Source of the DNA: DSPP01 sp964607165
GTDB lineage: Bacteria > Zixibacteria > MSB-5A5 > DSPP01
Direction: 5' to 3'
Assembly: GCA_964607165.1 (NCBI GenBank)
Contig: CAZSIT010000031.1
Coordinates: 1 to 26,918, forward strand
DNA length: 26,918 bases
Part shown: one piece after another, positions 15,024 through 22,411 of the stretch
Layout of the letters: the number at the start of each line of letters is the position of its first letter
How positions within the stretch are numbered: position 1 is the stretch's first letter
Translations under genes and position numbers: made by a program
Notes under the pieces: generated by a model
The model's database searches: none
What the model saw: the letters and a program-made list of their open reading frames with translations, nothing else
What the model was told of the DNA's origin: nothing

Positions 15024-15736
15024 TGCGCGGCTTAGTCATAATCCCAACCTACAACGAAAAAGAAAATATCGAAAAGATTGTTCCGGCCGTTCTGGCCGCT
15101 GATCCGATTCTTTCGGTATTGATTGTGGACGACAACTCCCCCGACGGCACCGGCCAGATAGCCGACCGGATGGCGGCTGAAAACAAGCGGATTTTCGTTC
15201 TGCATCGCGAAAAAAAATCCGGCCTGGGCCAGGCCTACCTGGCCGGCTTCAAATGGGGTTTGAAAAAAGGATTTGACTATGTTTTTGAAATGGACGCCGA
15301 TTTTTCTCACGACCCCAAATTCCTGCCTGACTTTCTGACGGCAATAAAAGAAGCCGATTTGGTCATCGGCAGCCGTTACATCTCCGGCGTTAACGTCGTC
15401 AATTGGCCAATGGGAAGGCTTCTGCTTTCGTACTACGCCAACGTCTATTCTCGAATCATAACCGGGCTGCCCTTGCGCGATGCCACCGGCGGTTTCAAAT
15501 GCTACCGCCGCCAGGTGCTGGAAGCCGTCGACTTATCCAAAGTCCGTTCCAACGGCTATTCCTTCCAAATCGAAATGAGTTTTCGCGCCTGGAAAAAAGG
15601 GTTTCAGTTGAAAGAAATCCCCATTGTTTTCATCGACCGCCGCGAAGGCACCAGCAAAATGTCCAAAAAAATCGTACGCGAGGCGGTCTGGATGGTCTGG
15701 CGGCTGCGCCTGCTCTCCCTACTGGGAAAAATTTGA
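15023..15736 (+). CDS. Polyprenol-phosphate mannose (dolichol-phosphate mannose-type) synthase
   Basis: This 237-residue soluble GT2 enzyme of the Dpm1 type transfers a sugar from a nucleotide donor to polyprenyl phosphate. Motifs are VIIPTYNEKENIEKIV at the N-terminus, IVDDNSPDGTGQIAD, SGLGQAYLAGFKWG, the acidic metal site FEMDADFSHDP, IGSRYISG, RDATGGFKCYRR, SNGYSFQIEMSFRA and the C-terminal REGTSKMS. All match the bacterial Dpm1/Ppm1 family. No trailing membrane helices are present, unlike the upstream GT2. The start ATG shares its A with the YfhO-like stop (TGATG). Mannose is the family default, but glucose cannot be excluded. Confidence 0.9.
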   Translation: MRGLVIIPTYNEKENIEKIVPAVLAADPILSVLIVDDNSPDGTGQIADRMAAENKRIFVLHREKKSGLGQAYLAGFKWGLKKGFDYVFEMDADFSHDPKFLPDFLTAIKEADLVIGSRYISGVNVVNWPMGRLLLSYYANVYSRIITGLPLRDATGGFKCYRRQVLEAVDLSKVRSNGYSFQIEMSFRAWKKGFQLKEIPIVFIDRREGTSKMSKKIVREAVWMVWRLRLLSLLGKI

Positions 15737-15739
15737 GGT

Positions 15740-16576
15740 GTGAGCATCTCCGCCATTATGGTAACCTACAACAGCTGCGAAATAACCTCTCGAGTACTGC
15801 CTTCGCTTACTCGGGGCATTGGAAAAGAAGTCCAAGAACTTATCGTGGTCGATAATAACTCTTCCGACAAAACCGGCGAAAAACTCAAACAAGAATTTTC
15901 TACCATTGATTGCTTGATGATGCCGGAAAATAAAGGCTACGGCGCCGCCGTAAACGCGGCAGCGGCCAAAAGCGAAGGGGAGTGGCTTTTGATTTTAAAC
16001 GGCGATGTGGAAATTTCGCCGGCCCAGATAAAACAATTGCAAGAACTGGCGGAAAAATATGCTGCCGACCTCATCGCTCCCGCCCAGAAAGAACCGGGCG
16101 GCGGCACGATTCCAACGGTAAGAAATTTCCCCACCCCGACAACGATTCTCTTTGCCCGGCGTTCCCCATTGGGCCGGCTTTTTGGAAAACTGGGCGGTTA
16201 TCTTCGAGAAATGCCTCAAAAAACCGAACGGATAAAAGGGGTCATCGGCGGCGCCTGCTTTTTGATTAAAAAAGAAAAGTTTCAACAAATCGGCGGATTT
16301 GACCCCAATTTTTTCCTTTATGCCGAAGATACTGACTTGTGCAAGCGCTTGAATGACCTTGGAGCTAAAGTCTTTTACACCCCCGAAGTCCGGGTGCGCC
16401 ATTTTTGGGGCAGCTCCACCAAGCAGAACTATCGCCTTGCCTTAAAACGTCAGCAAACCTCCCTTTTATACTATTTTAAAAAACACTTTCCCCATCGCCG
16501 TTTCAGCCGCGCGTTGTTGACCTTTCTTTTTTCCTTGCAATACCGCTTCTCGTACCTGTTTAAACCATCCCGATGA
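15740..16576 (+). CDS. Family 2 glycosyltransferase (rhamnosyltransferase-like)
   Basis: This 278-residue GT-A enzyme has SAIMVTYNSCEIT at the start, VVDNNSSDKTGEKL, PENKGYGAAVNAAAAKS, the metal-binding LILNGDVEISP, then GGACFLIKKEKFQQIGGFDPNFFLYAEDTDLCKRL. The last is the signature of WbbL-like rhamnosyl and related transferases, with YAEDTDL holding the probable catalytic acidic residues. The GTG at 15740 is chosen because it gives a normal GT2 N-terminus and follows the previous stop by 3 nt. It overlaps the next gene by 4 nt. It probably extends a polyprenyl-linked glycan on the cytoplasmic face; sugar specificity is unknown. Confidence 0.88.
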   Translation: MSISAIMVTYNSCEITSRVLPSLTRGIGKEVQELIVVDNNSSDKTGEKLKQEFSTIDCLMMPENKGYGAAVNAAAAKSEGEWLLILNGDVEISPAQIKQLQELAEKYAADLIAPAQKEPGGGTIPTVRNFPTPTTILFARRSPLGRLFGKLGGYLREMPQKTERIKGVIGGACFLIKKEKFQQIGGFDPNFFLYAEDTDLCKRLNDLGAKVFYTPEVRVRHFWGSSTKQNYRLALKRQQTSLLYYFKKHFPHRRFSRALLTFLFSLQYRFSYLFKPSR

Positions 16577-17601
16577 GCCTCTGGATTGCCTTTCTTTTAT
16601 CCGGCGGTATAACCGCCGCCCTTACGCCGGCGGTCATCGCCTTTTGCCGAAAAAAATCTCTTTTCGACCAGCCCGGCCCCAGAAAAATTCACACCCGGCC
16701 GCTTCCCCGGCTGGGCGGTATCTCCATTTTCCTCGGATTCTGGCTGGGGCTTTTCGTTTCATTGAAATGGGCAAACGCTTTCTCGGCTGAATTCATCTAC
16801 ATTTTTTCCGGAAGCTTGATAATTTTTATTTTGGGTATCATCGACGACCTGCATGCATACGACTGGCGGCTGAAAATCTTGCTGCAAATTTTTGCCGGCT
16901 CCATTCTCGTTGCCGGCGGATTGGCCATCCAGGTGCTCTATGTCCCTTTCCTCGGAGCCTGGAATCTCGGCTTTTGGTCAATCCCCGTAACTCTTTTTTG
17001 GGTTGTGGCCTTGACCAACAGCATCAACCTCATCGATGGGCTGGACGGTTTGGCGGCCGGCGTTTCCTTGATAGTATCGCTGACCCTTTTTTGCGCAGGA
17101 TTCTTTCTCAAAATTTCCCTGCTGCAATTTATTGCTCTGGCGCTGGCCGGGGCGCTGGCCGGTTTCCTTCCTTTTAACTATTTTCCGGCCAGGATATTTA
17201 TGGGTGACTCGGGCGCCCTTACCATCGGTTTTCTTTTCGCCTCGTTGGGGCTGCTCTTCCCAATCAAAGGTTTCACCGCCACCGCTCTTTTCATTCCCTT
17301 GCTGACGTTGGGAATTCCCCTCGTAGAATCCGGCACGACCTTTATCCGCCGCTTAAAAAGCGGTCAGGCCTGGCATCAAGCCGACCAAAACCACCTCTTC
17401 CACCGCCTGCTGGATTTGGGGCTGTCCCAAAAAGTCACCGTCTGGCTTTTTTACTCTTCCTCTTTGGCCTTTTCTTTCTTAGTTTTATGTTTGGTGACCT
17501 TGGACCGAAGAGCTATCTTATCCGGCCTGGTGCTGTTGTACCTGTTTTTGTCGATTGCTTTTATTATCTTGATTAAGCACGCGGCCGAAAAGAAAAAATG
17601 A
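16573..17601 (+). CDS. WecA/TagO-like undecaprenyl-phosphate sugar-1-phosphate transferase
   Basis: This 342-residue polytopic membrane enzyme of the MraY/WecA superfamily starts lipid-linked glycans by moving a HexNAc-1-phosphate onto undecaprenyl phosphate. Motifs are RKIHTRPLPRLGGI after the first helix, GIIDDLHAYDWRLK (Asp91-Asp92), NSINLIDGLDGLAAG (Asp155), ARIFMGDSGALTIGF and the cytoplasmic HQADQNHLFHRLLDLGLS. The last is the His-rich loop characteristic of the WecA/TagO branch rather than MraY. About ten membrane helices are apparent. It overlaps the preceding GT2 and the following accA by 4 nt each (ATGA), placing initiation of glycan synthesis in the same transcript as fatty-acid synthesis. 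Confidence 0.9.
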   Translation: MSLWIAFLLSGGITAALTPAVIAFCRKKSLFDQPGPRKIHTRPLPRLGGISIFLGFWLGLFVSLKWANAFSAEFIYIFSGSLIIFILGIIDDLHAYDWRLKILLQIFAGSILVAGGLAIQVLYVPFLGAWNLGFWSIPVTLFWVVALTNSINLIDGLDGLAAGVSLIVSLTLFCAGFFLKISLLQFIALALAGALAGFLPFNYFPARIFMGDSGALTIGFLFASLGLLFPIKGFTATALFIPLLTLGIPLVESGTTFIRRLKSGQAWHQADQNHLFHRLLDLGLSQKVTVWLFYSSSLAFSFLVLCLVTLDRRAILSGLVLLYLFLSIAFIILIKHAAEKKK

Positions 17602-18599
17602 ACGGATATCTGGACTTCGAAAAACCGATCGTAGAGCTGGAAAAAAAAATCGCCGACATCCACGATTTTGCCACCGGCGAATCGGTCGAGCTTTCCAAGG
17701 AAATTGCCGCCCTGGAGAAAAAATTGGAGCGGCTGCAAAAGGAAATTTACTCCAAACTGACCCGCTGGCAAAGGGTGCAGCTGGCCCGCCATCCCAAACG
17801 CCCGATCGCCTCCGATTACATTGCCGCCCTTTTGACCGATTTTGTAGAGCTGCACGGCGACCGGGGCTTTGCCGACGACCACGCCATCATAAACGGTTTT
17901 GCCAGATTGGAAAAAGAAAAAATTTTAGTGGTAGCGCAACAGAAGGGAAGGGACACCAAAGAAAAGTTGTATCATAATTTCGGAATGGCTCACCCGGAAG
18001 GGTATCGCAAGGCTTTGCGCGCGATGCAGCTGGCCGCCCGCTTTGGCCGCCCCATTCTGGTTTTAATAGACACCCCCGGCGCCTTCCCGGGTGTGGGGGC
18101 GGAAGAAAGAGGCCAGGCCGAAGCCATCGCCAGAAACCTGCGCGAAATGGCGGCTTTGCCTGTTCCGATTGTGGTGGTCATAATCGGCGAAGGCGCCTCC
18201 GGCGGGGCTTTGGGGATTGGCGTGGGTGACCGGATTCTGATGCTGGAAAACGCCTGGTATTCGGTAATCTCCCCCGAAGGCTGCGCCGCCATTTTATGGC
18301 GCGACAGCAACAAAAAAGAAGAAGCCGCCGAAGCTTTGAAAGTCGCCTCTTACGACCTTATGGAACTGGGTATTATCGATAAAATTATCCCGGAACCGTT
18401 GGGCGGCGCCCATCGCGATCCCAAAAAAGTGTTTGCAGCGGTTAAAATCCAAATCTTAACGGAGCTGGCCGACTTGAAAAAAATTCCTCCGGACGAACTG
18501 ATTATGCGCCGCACCGAAAAATACCGCTCTATGGGACATTATACGGTTGAACCGGAGGAAACCGCCAAACCGGCGGCGGCAACGGCCGAAAAACAATAG
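17598..18599 (+). CDS. accA: Acetyl-CoA carboxylase carboxyltransferase subunit alpha
   Basis: This 333-residue alpha subunit, with AccD, transfers the carboxyl from biotin to acetyl-CoA to make malonyl-CoA for fatty-acid synthesis. The N-terminal helical region (FEKPIVELEKKI, then coiled ELSKEIAALEKKLERLQKE) is typical. LHGDRGFADDHAI, GMAHPEGYRKALR, DTPGAFPGVGAEERGQAEAIA and GEGASGGALGIGVGD follow, then the oxyanion region SVISPEGCAAILWRD. A short Ala/Glu-rich tail ends the protein. AccD is not in the window and must be elsewhere. The start overlaps the upstream stop by 4 nt; the stop itself forms part of the AGGAG ribosome-binding site of the next small gene. Confidence 0.95.
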   Translation: MNGYLDFEKPIVELEKKIADIHDFATGESVELSKEIAALEKKLERLQKEIYSKLTRWQRVQLARHPKRPIASDYIAALLTDFVELHGDRGFADDHAIINGFARLEKEKILVVAQQKGRDTKEKLYHNFGMAHPEGYRKALRAMQLAARFGRPILVLIDTPGAFPGVGAEERGQAEAIARNLREMAALPVPIVVVIIGEGASGGALGIGVGDRILMLENAWYSVISPEGCAAILWRDSNKKEEAAEALKVASYDLMELGIIDKIIPEPLGGAHRDPKKVFAAVKIQILTELADLKKIPPDELIMRRTEKYRSMGHYTVEPEETAKPAAATAEKQ

Positions 18600-18607
18600 G
18601 AGCGAAG

Positions 18608-18772
18608 ATGCTGGATAAAAAATTATTGGATGTTTTAGCCTGCCCGGCCTGCAAGGGAGATTTGGAATACGACGAAAAAAACCAGCGGCTGGTTTGTCAC
18701 GCCTGCCGGTTGAAATACAAAATCGAGGACGAAATCCCGATTATGCTGGTGGAAGAAGCCGAAAAATTTTAG
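18608..18772 (+). CDS. Trm112-like small zinc-ribbon protein (54 aa)
   Basis: This small gene encodes 54 residues beginning MLDKKLLDVLACPACKGDLE and ending VEEAEKF. Two pairs of cysteines, Cys12/Cys15 and Cys30/Cys33, form a zinc ribbon. The ending DEIPIMLVEEA matches the bacterial Trm112/YcaR (UPF0434) family. In eukaryotes and archaea Trm112 activates methyltransferases; in bacteria the partner is generally unknown. Translation is well supported by AGGAG at 18598-18602, five nt before the ATG. It follows accA by 8 nt and precedes the EIIA-like gene by 8 nt. Length is normal for the family, so it is complete. Confidence 0.9.
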   Translation: MLDKKLLDVLACPACKGDLEYDEKNQRLVCHACRLKYKIEDEIPIMLVEEAEKF

Positions 18773-18780
18773 GAGAATAG

Positions 18781-19242
18781 ATGAAACTGTCCAAATTCTG
18801 CGGCGAAGAACTGATTGAGTTGGACCTGAAATCAAAAACCAAAGAGGAGGCGATTCGCGAACTGGTGATCCTGGCCTCCCATTCCAAACTGGTAAAAGAT
18901 CAAAAAGAGCTTCTATCGGCCGTGATCGAGCGTGAAAAACTGGTTACCACCGGCGTGGGCTACGGGGTTGCTTTACCCCACGCCAAAACCAAGGCAGTGC
19001 GCGGGGTGGTTCTCGCGTTTGGCCGTGCCAAACAGGGAATCGACTTTGAGACTATGGACAAAAAGCCGGCCCATCTTTTCTTTTTGATAGCCGCGCCCGA
19101 GGATGCCATCGGCGCCCATTTGAACGTCCTGCAGCGAATTTCTTTTATTATGAAGGACGAAAAAACCAGGGCCAGGTTCTTGGAACTGAAAAGCCCCGGA
19201 GAGGTCCTGGAAGCTCTGGATAAAGACTCCGTAGGACCGTAG
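18781..19242 (+). CDS. PTS EIIA domain protein, fructose/nitrogen (PtsN) type
   Basis: This 153-residue single-domain EIIA of the fructose/mannitol/Ntr family has the phospho-acceptor His67 in the signature VTTGVGYGVALPHAKT, preceded by the helix where ERE begins the motif. HLFFLIAAPEDAIGAHLNVLQRIS follows, the usual second motif of PtsN-like proteins. No EIIB/EIIC, HPr or enzyme I is near, so a regulatory (PtsN-like) role is more likely than sugar uptake. AGGAG at 18771-18775, overlapping the previous stop, precedes the ATG by 5 nt. It is 47 nt upstream of mreC, the largest gap in the block. Confidence 0.88.
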   Translation: MKLSKFCGEELIELDLKSKTKEEAIRELVILASHSKLVKDQKELLSAVIEREKLVTTGVGYGVALPHAKTKAVRGVVLAFGRAKQGIDFETMDKKPAHLFFLIAAPEDAIGAHLNVLQRISFIMKDEKTRARFLELKSPGEVLEALDKDSVGP

Positions 19243-19272
19243 AAAAACGTCCGGTTTTGCCGAAGTTAACAT

Positions 19273-19280
19273 AGGAGGAG
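19273..19280 (+). promoter_or_regulatory. Strong ribosome-binding site for mreC GTG start
   Basis: AGGAGGAG lies 9 nt before GTG at 19290 and supports that non-ATG start. The 47-nt gap that contains it could also hold an internal promoter, but no clear -35/-10 pair was seen. Confidence 0.7.
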
Positions 19281-19289
19281 GCTTGGCCG

Positions 19290-20102
19290 GTGAGCGAATT
19301 TTCGATACCTTTTAAAACCAGACCTAAAGTTGCCGTCTATCTGACGGTCGCTTTCTCCCTGGTTCTTATCTTTCTGCCCGAGAAAGTAAAATTCTCTTTT
19401 GCCGCGTCGGTCGCCAGCGTGGTGTACGCTCCTTTTTCCTCCCTCGGCCAAAGCGTTTCCGAACTGGTCCGGCTCAAAAAAGAAAACCAGGCTCTGCGCC
19501 AGGCTTTGGTGAAAACCAAACTGGAAAACGCTTCCTTACAAGAAACCCGCCTGGAAAACCAGCGCTTAAAAAGCCTGCTGGGACTCCCTGCGCCCCCGGG
19601 ATTTACTCCCATCGCTGCGAAAATCATCGGTATGGAGCCGTCCCGCCGCCCTGCCGAAGTGACCGTCAACCGGGGGGTTTTGGATGGAGTTCGGAGAAAC
19701 CTGCCGGTTATAAACCTGATTGGCCTGGTGGGCAAGGTATCCGATGCCACCCCCGACGCCGCCATCGTTGAGCTGCTTTATGACCCCGGTTGCCGCGTGG
19801 CCGCCCGCAATCAGCGCAGCCGCACGATCGGAATCGTTAAATGGAAATCCGGCCCCTACCTGTCAATGGACAACGTCTATTACCAGGATGATGTGGCTAC
19901 AGGGGATACGATTGTCACCTCCGGTCTGGGCGGCCTTTTTCCGGAAGGAATTTTAATCGGCACGGTCCGCAGTGTCCGCGCAGATTCCCTTTCAACCTTT
20001 AAACAGGTAGAGGTAGAGCCGGCGGTCCGCTTCCCGGCCATTGAAGAAGTTTTCATTCTATTGCCTCCTCCAGAAAATTCCAAAGAAAAAGAACCCAAAT
20101 GA
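19290..20102 (+). CDS. mreC: Rod shape-determining protein MreC
   Basis: This 270-residue bitopic protein of the cell-elongation complex has a short cytoplasmic N-terminus, one membrane helix (about residues 14-29) and a coiled coil (about 55-98, rich in Leu/Glu/Lys). The periplasmic beta-barrel region follows, with AEVTVNRGVLDGVRRNLPVI, GLVGKV, VELLYDPGCRVAA and DTIVTSGLGGLFPEGILIGTV. All are standard MreC features and the length is typical. It is the first of four coupled elongasome genes; mreB is not in the window. The C-terminus overlaps mreD by 4 nt. Confidence 0.94.
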   Translation: MSEFSIPFKTRPKVAVYLTVAFSLVLIFLPEKVKFSFAASVASVVYAPFSSLGQSVSELVRLKKENQALRQALVKTKLENASLQETRLENQRLKSLLGLPAPPGFTPIAAKIIGMEPSRRPAEVTVNRGVLDGVRRNLPVINLIGLVGKVSDATPDAAIVELLYDPGCRVAARNQRSRTIGIVKWKSGPYLSMDNVYYQDDVATGDTIVTSGLGGLFPEGILIGTVRSVRADSLSTFKQVEVEPAVRFPAIEEVFILLPPPENSKEKEPK

Positions 20103-20590
20103 AGGGTTTAAACTTCCTTTTTTGCCTTCTTTTCGTGCTGCTCTACCAATCCCTTCTTTATCCTCTGATTTCCATAGCCGGTGCCCGTCCCGATATGGCC
20201 TTAATTTTCACCGCTTTTTTCGCATTAAGTTACGGCTCTTTGGAAGGCCTTTTTTTTGGATTCCTTTCCGGATTTTTAATCGACTTGTTGACCCCATCCT
20301 TGCTCGGATGGGGGACCCTCCTGCGACTGGGCTTGGGCTTCTGGATGGGGAGCTTCAAAGATAATCTGTTTTTGGAAAATTTTTATTCCAAAGGCATTAT
20401 TGCCGCGCTCTCCGTGCTGGTCTTTGAAATTTTTTACCAGTTGATTCACACCGGTTTCTCTTTCGCCGGCGCTGGCTTTATTTTGATTCGCTATTCCTTG
20501 CCCGATGCGCTCTATACCGCCCTGGTTGGCTTCGCTCTGTTTTATTTCACCCAAAAGAAAAAAAGAAAAAAAGCAGCCGTAGAATTGTGA
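20099..20590 (+). CDS. mreD: Rod shape-determining protein MreD
   Basis: This 163-residue small polytopic protein has about five hydrophobic helices. The family-typical ARPDMALIFTAFFALSYGSLE comes near residue 25, GFLSGFLIDLLTPSLLGW follows, and a basic C-terminus KKKRKKAAV ends the protein. MreD partners MreC in the elongation machinery of the inner membrane. Sequence conservation in this family is low, so the call rests on hydropathy, the G-F-L-x-G-F-L-I-D-L segment and position between mreC and a PBP2 gene, overlapping each by 4 nt (ATGA and GTGA). Confidence 0.92.
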   Translation: MKGLNFLFCLLFVLLYQSLLYPLISIAGARPDMALIFTAFFALSYGSLEGLFFGFLSGFLIDLLTPSLLGWGTLLRLGLGFWMGSFKDNLFLENFYSKGIIAALSVLVFEIFYQLIHTGFSFAGAGFILIRYSLPDALYTALVGFALFYFTQKKKRKKAAVEL

Positions 20591-22410
20591 ACGAATACTC
20601 CCGCATAAATCGCCAAAAAGCCCTCCTTATCGTTCTGGCCGCCCTGCTCGGCGCCCTGGCGGTTCGCCTCCTCTTTCTGCAAATCGTTTTTCACTCCTAT
20701 TACCGCCAGATGGCCGACGTCAACCGGCTGCGCTTGGTGCCCATTCCCGCCCCGCGCGGAACCATTTACGACCGCCAGATGCGCAAAATCGTCGCCAACC
20801 GCCCCTCCTATTCGGTTTCCATCCTGCCGTATGAGGTGACCGACCTGGAACTGACCATCCAGCGCCTGGCTCCCATACTGGGGTATTCCGAACAGGACTT
20901 AACCGGCATTATCAAAAAGGAAAAGACCGGCCGCTACGAGCCGATTAAGGTCAAAAAGGATGTCGATTTCGCCACGGTCGCCCGCCTGGAAGAGCTGAAC
21001 GAGGATTTCCCGGGAGTGATTTATCAAATTGAACAGGCCCGCGACTATCCTCCCAACAACTGGGGCAGCCACTTGGTCGGCTACATCTCCGAAATCTCCG
21101 AGCCGGAACTGTTGCAGCTATCCGCTCGCGGTTACCGTCAGGGCGGCTATATCGGCAAAATGGGGATTGAAAAAGAATACGACCAATTGTTGCGCGGCGT
21201 GGACGGCGTTTTGTATCTCGAAGTGACCGCGCAGGGAAAAGTTCTGGGGGAGGTGCCTGACCGCCCAGCGATGAAGCCGATTGCCGGCAGCGATTTGGTT
21301 GTCGCCATCGATATGGACGTGCAAGCCGCCGCCGAATCCGCTCTGGCCAATTTCTGCTGCGGCGGCGCCGTTGCCTTGGACCCATCCACGGGAGAGATTC
21401 TCGCTTTCGTCTCCAAACCGGTTTACAACGCCGCAGGCCTTTCAGTCGGAATCTCCCAAGGGGAATGGAACCAAATCGTAGGCGACCCCGCTCACCCCCT
21501 TTTAAATCGGGTAATACAATCGCAATATCCCCCCGGTTCCACGACAAAATTGTTGCTCGCCGGCGCCGCCCTCGAAGAAAGGTTGATAACTCCCGGCAGC
21601 CATATGCCCGCAAGTTGCGGAGGCTCCTACCGATTTGGCAACCGCCTCTTCCGCTGCTGGAAAAAAGAAGGCCACGGCAGTCTCGATTTAACCGGCGCCA
21701 TCGAACAATCCTGCGATGTTTACTTTTACCAACTCGGCTTAAAACTGGGTTTGAATAAATGGTCGCAGTATGCCAAAAAATGCCACTTCGGCCTGCGCAC
21801 AGGAATTGATTTGCCGGACGAAGCCCGCGGTTTGGCTCCCGACCAGAGCTGGTACGACAGACGCCTCGGCAAAGGAAAATGGTCCACCGGTGTAATGCTC
21901 AACCTGGCCATCGGCCAGGGTGAAATTTTAACAACTCCTCTGCAGCTGGCCAGCTTTTACGCCGCTTTGGGCAACGGCGGCACCCTCTGGAAACCGCATT
22001 TTTTAAAACGCGTTCAAGATCCTGCCGGCACGCAGGAATACCAGCCGGAAATGATTGACCGGCTTCCCTTTGGTAAAGCCAACCTGGAAATTCTTAAAAA
22101 GGCGATGATTGCGGTAGTCCAAGACACGTACGGCACCGCCCACCGCGCCCAGGTGGAAGGGATAACCGTGGCCGGAAAAACCGGAACCGCCGAAAATCCC
22201 CACGGCAAAGAGCATGCTTGGTTTGCTTGTTTTGCTCCGGCGGAAAATCCCAAGATTGCGATTGCCATACTGGTCGAAAATGCCGGCCATGGCGGAGACG
22301 TTGCGGCGCCGATAGCCAAGCAAATGATAGAAGCGTATTTGCTGAAAAAGAAGCCAACCGCAACTATCGCCGCTCCCGCCGACACCGCCAAGTTCGACTA
22401 TTCCGACTGA
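20587..22410 (+). CDS. mrdA: Penicillin-binding protein 2 (elongation transpeptidase)
   Basis: This 607-residue class B PBP cross-links peptidoglycan during side-wall growth. It has one N-terminal membrane helix (about 12-34), then the pedestal region with IPAPRGTIYDRQMRKIVANRPSYSV and GYIGKMGIEKEYDQLLRG. The transpeptidase domain follows with nucleophile Ser318 and Lys321 in YPPGSTTK, the second motif SCD in IEQSCDVYFYQL, and KTGTAE. The SxD form in place of SxN is also seen in PBP2 of other bacteria. The GTG start at 20587 lies in the mreD stop (GTGA). Length and context with rodA one nt downstream fit MrdA. Confidence 0.95.
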   Translation: MNEYSRINRQKALLIVLAALLGALAVRLLFLQIVFHSYYRQMADVNRLRLVPIPAPRGTIYDRQMRKIVANRPSYSVSILPYEVTDLELTIQRLAPILGYSEQDLTGIIKKEKTGRYEPIKVKKDVDFATVARLEELNEDFPGVIYQIEQARDYPPNNWGSHLVGYISEISEPELLQLSARGYRQGGYIGKMGIEKEYDQLLRGVDGVLYLEVTAQGKVLGEVPDRPAMKPIAGSDLVVAIDMDVQAAAESALANFCCGGAVALDPSTGEILAFVSKPVYNAAGLSVGISQGEWNQIVGDPAHPLLNRVIQSQYPPGSTTKLLLAGAALEERLITPGSHMPASCGGSYRFGNRLFRCWKKEGHGSLDLTGAIEQSCDVYFYQLGLKLGLNKWSQYAKKCHFGLRTGIDLPDEARGLAPDQSWYDRRLGKGKWSTGVMLNLAIGQGEILTTPLQLASFYAALGNGGTLWKPHFLKRVQDPAGTQEYQPEMIDRLPFGKANLEILKKAMIAVVQDTYGTAHRAQVEGITVAGKTGTAENPHGKEHAWFACFAPAENPKIAIAILVENAGHGGDVAAPIAKQMIEAYLLKKKPTATIAAPADTAKFDYSD

Positions 22411-22411
22411 T

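Noticed and set aside
19243..19272. AAAAC-GTCCG-GTTTT inverted repeat before mreC as an operator
   Set aside because: A 5-bp A+T-rich arm is too short to be distinguished from chance.
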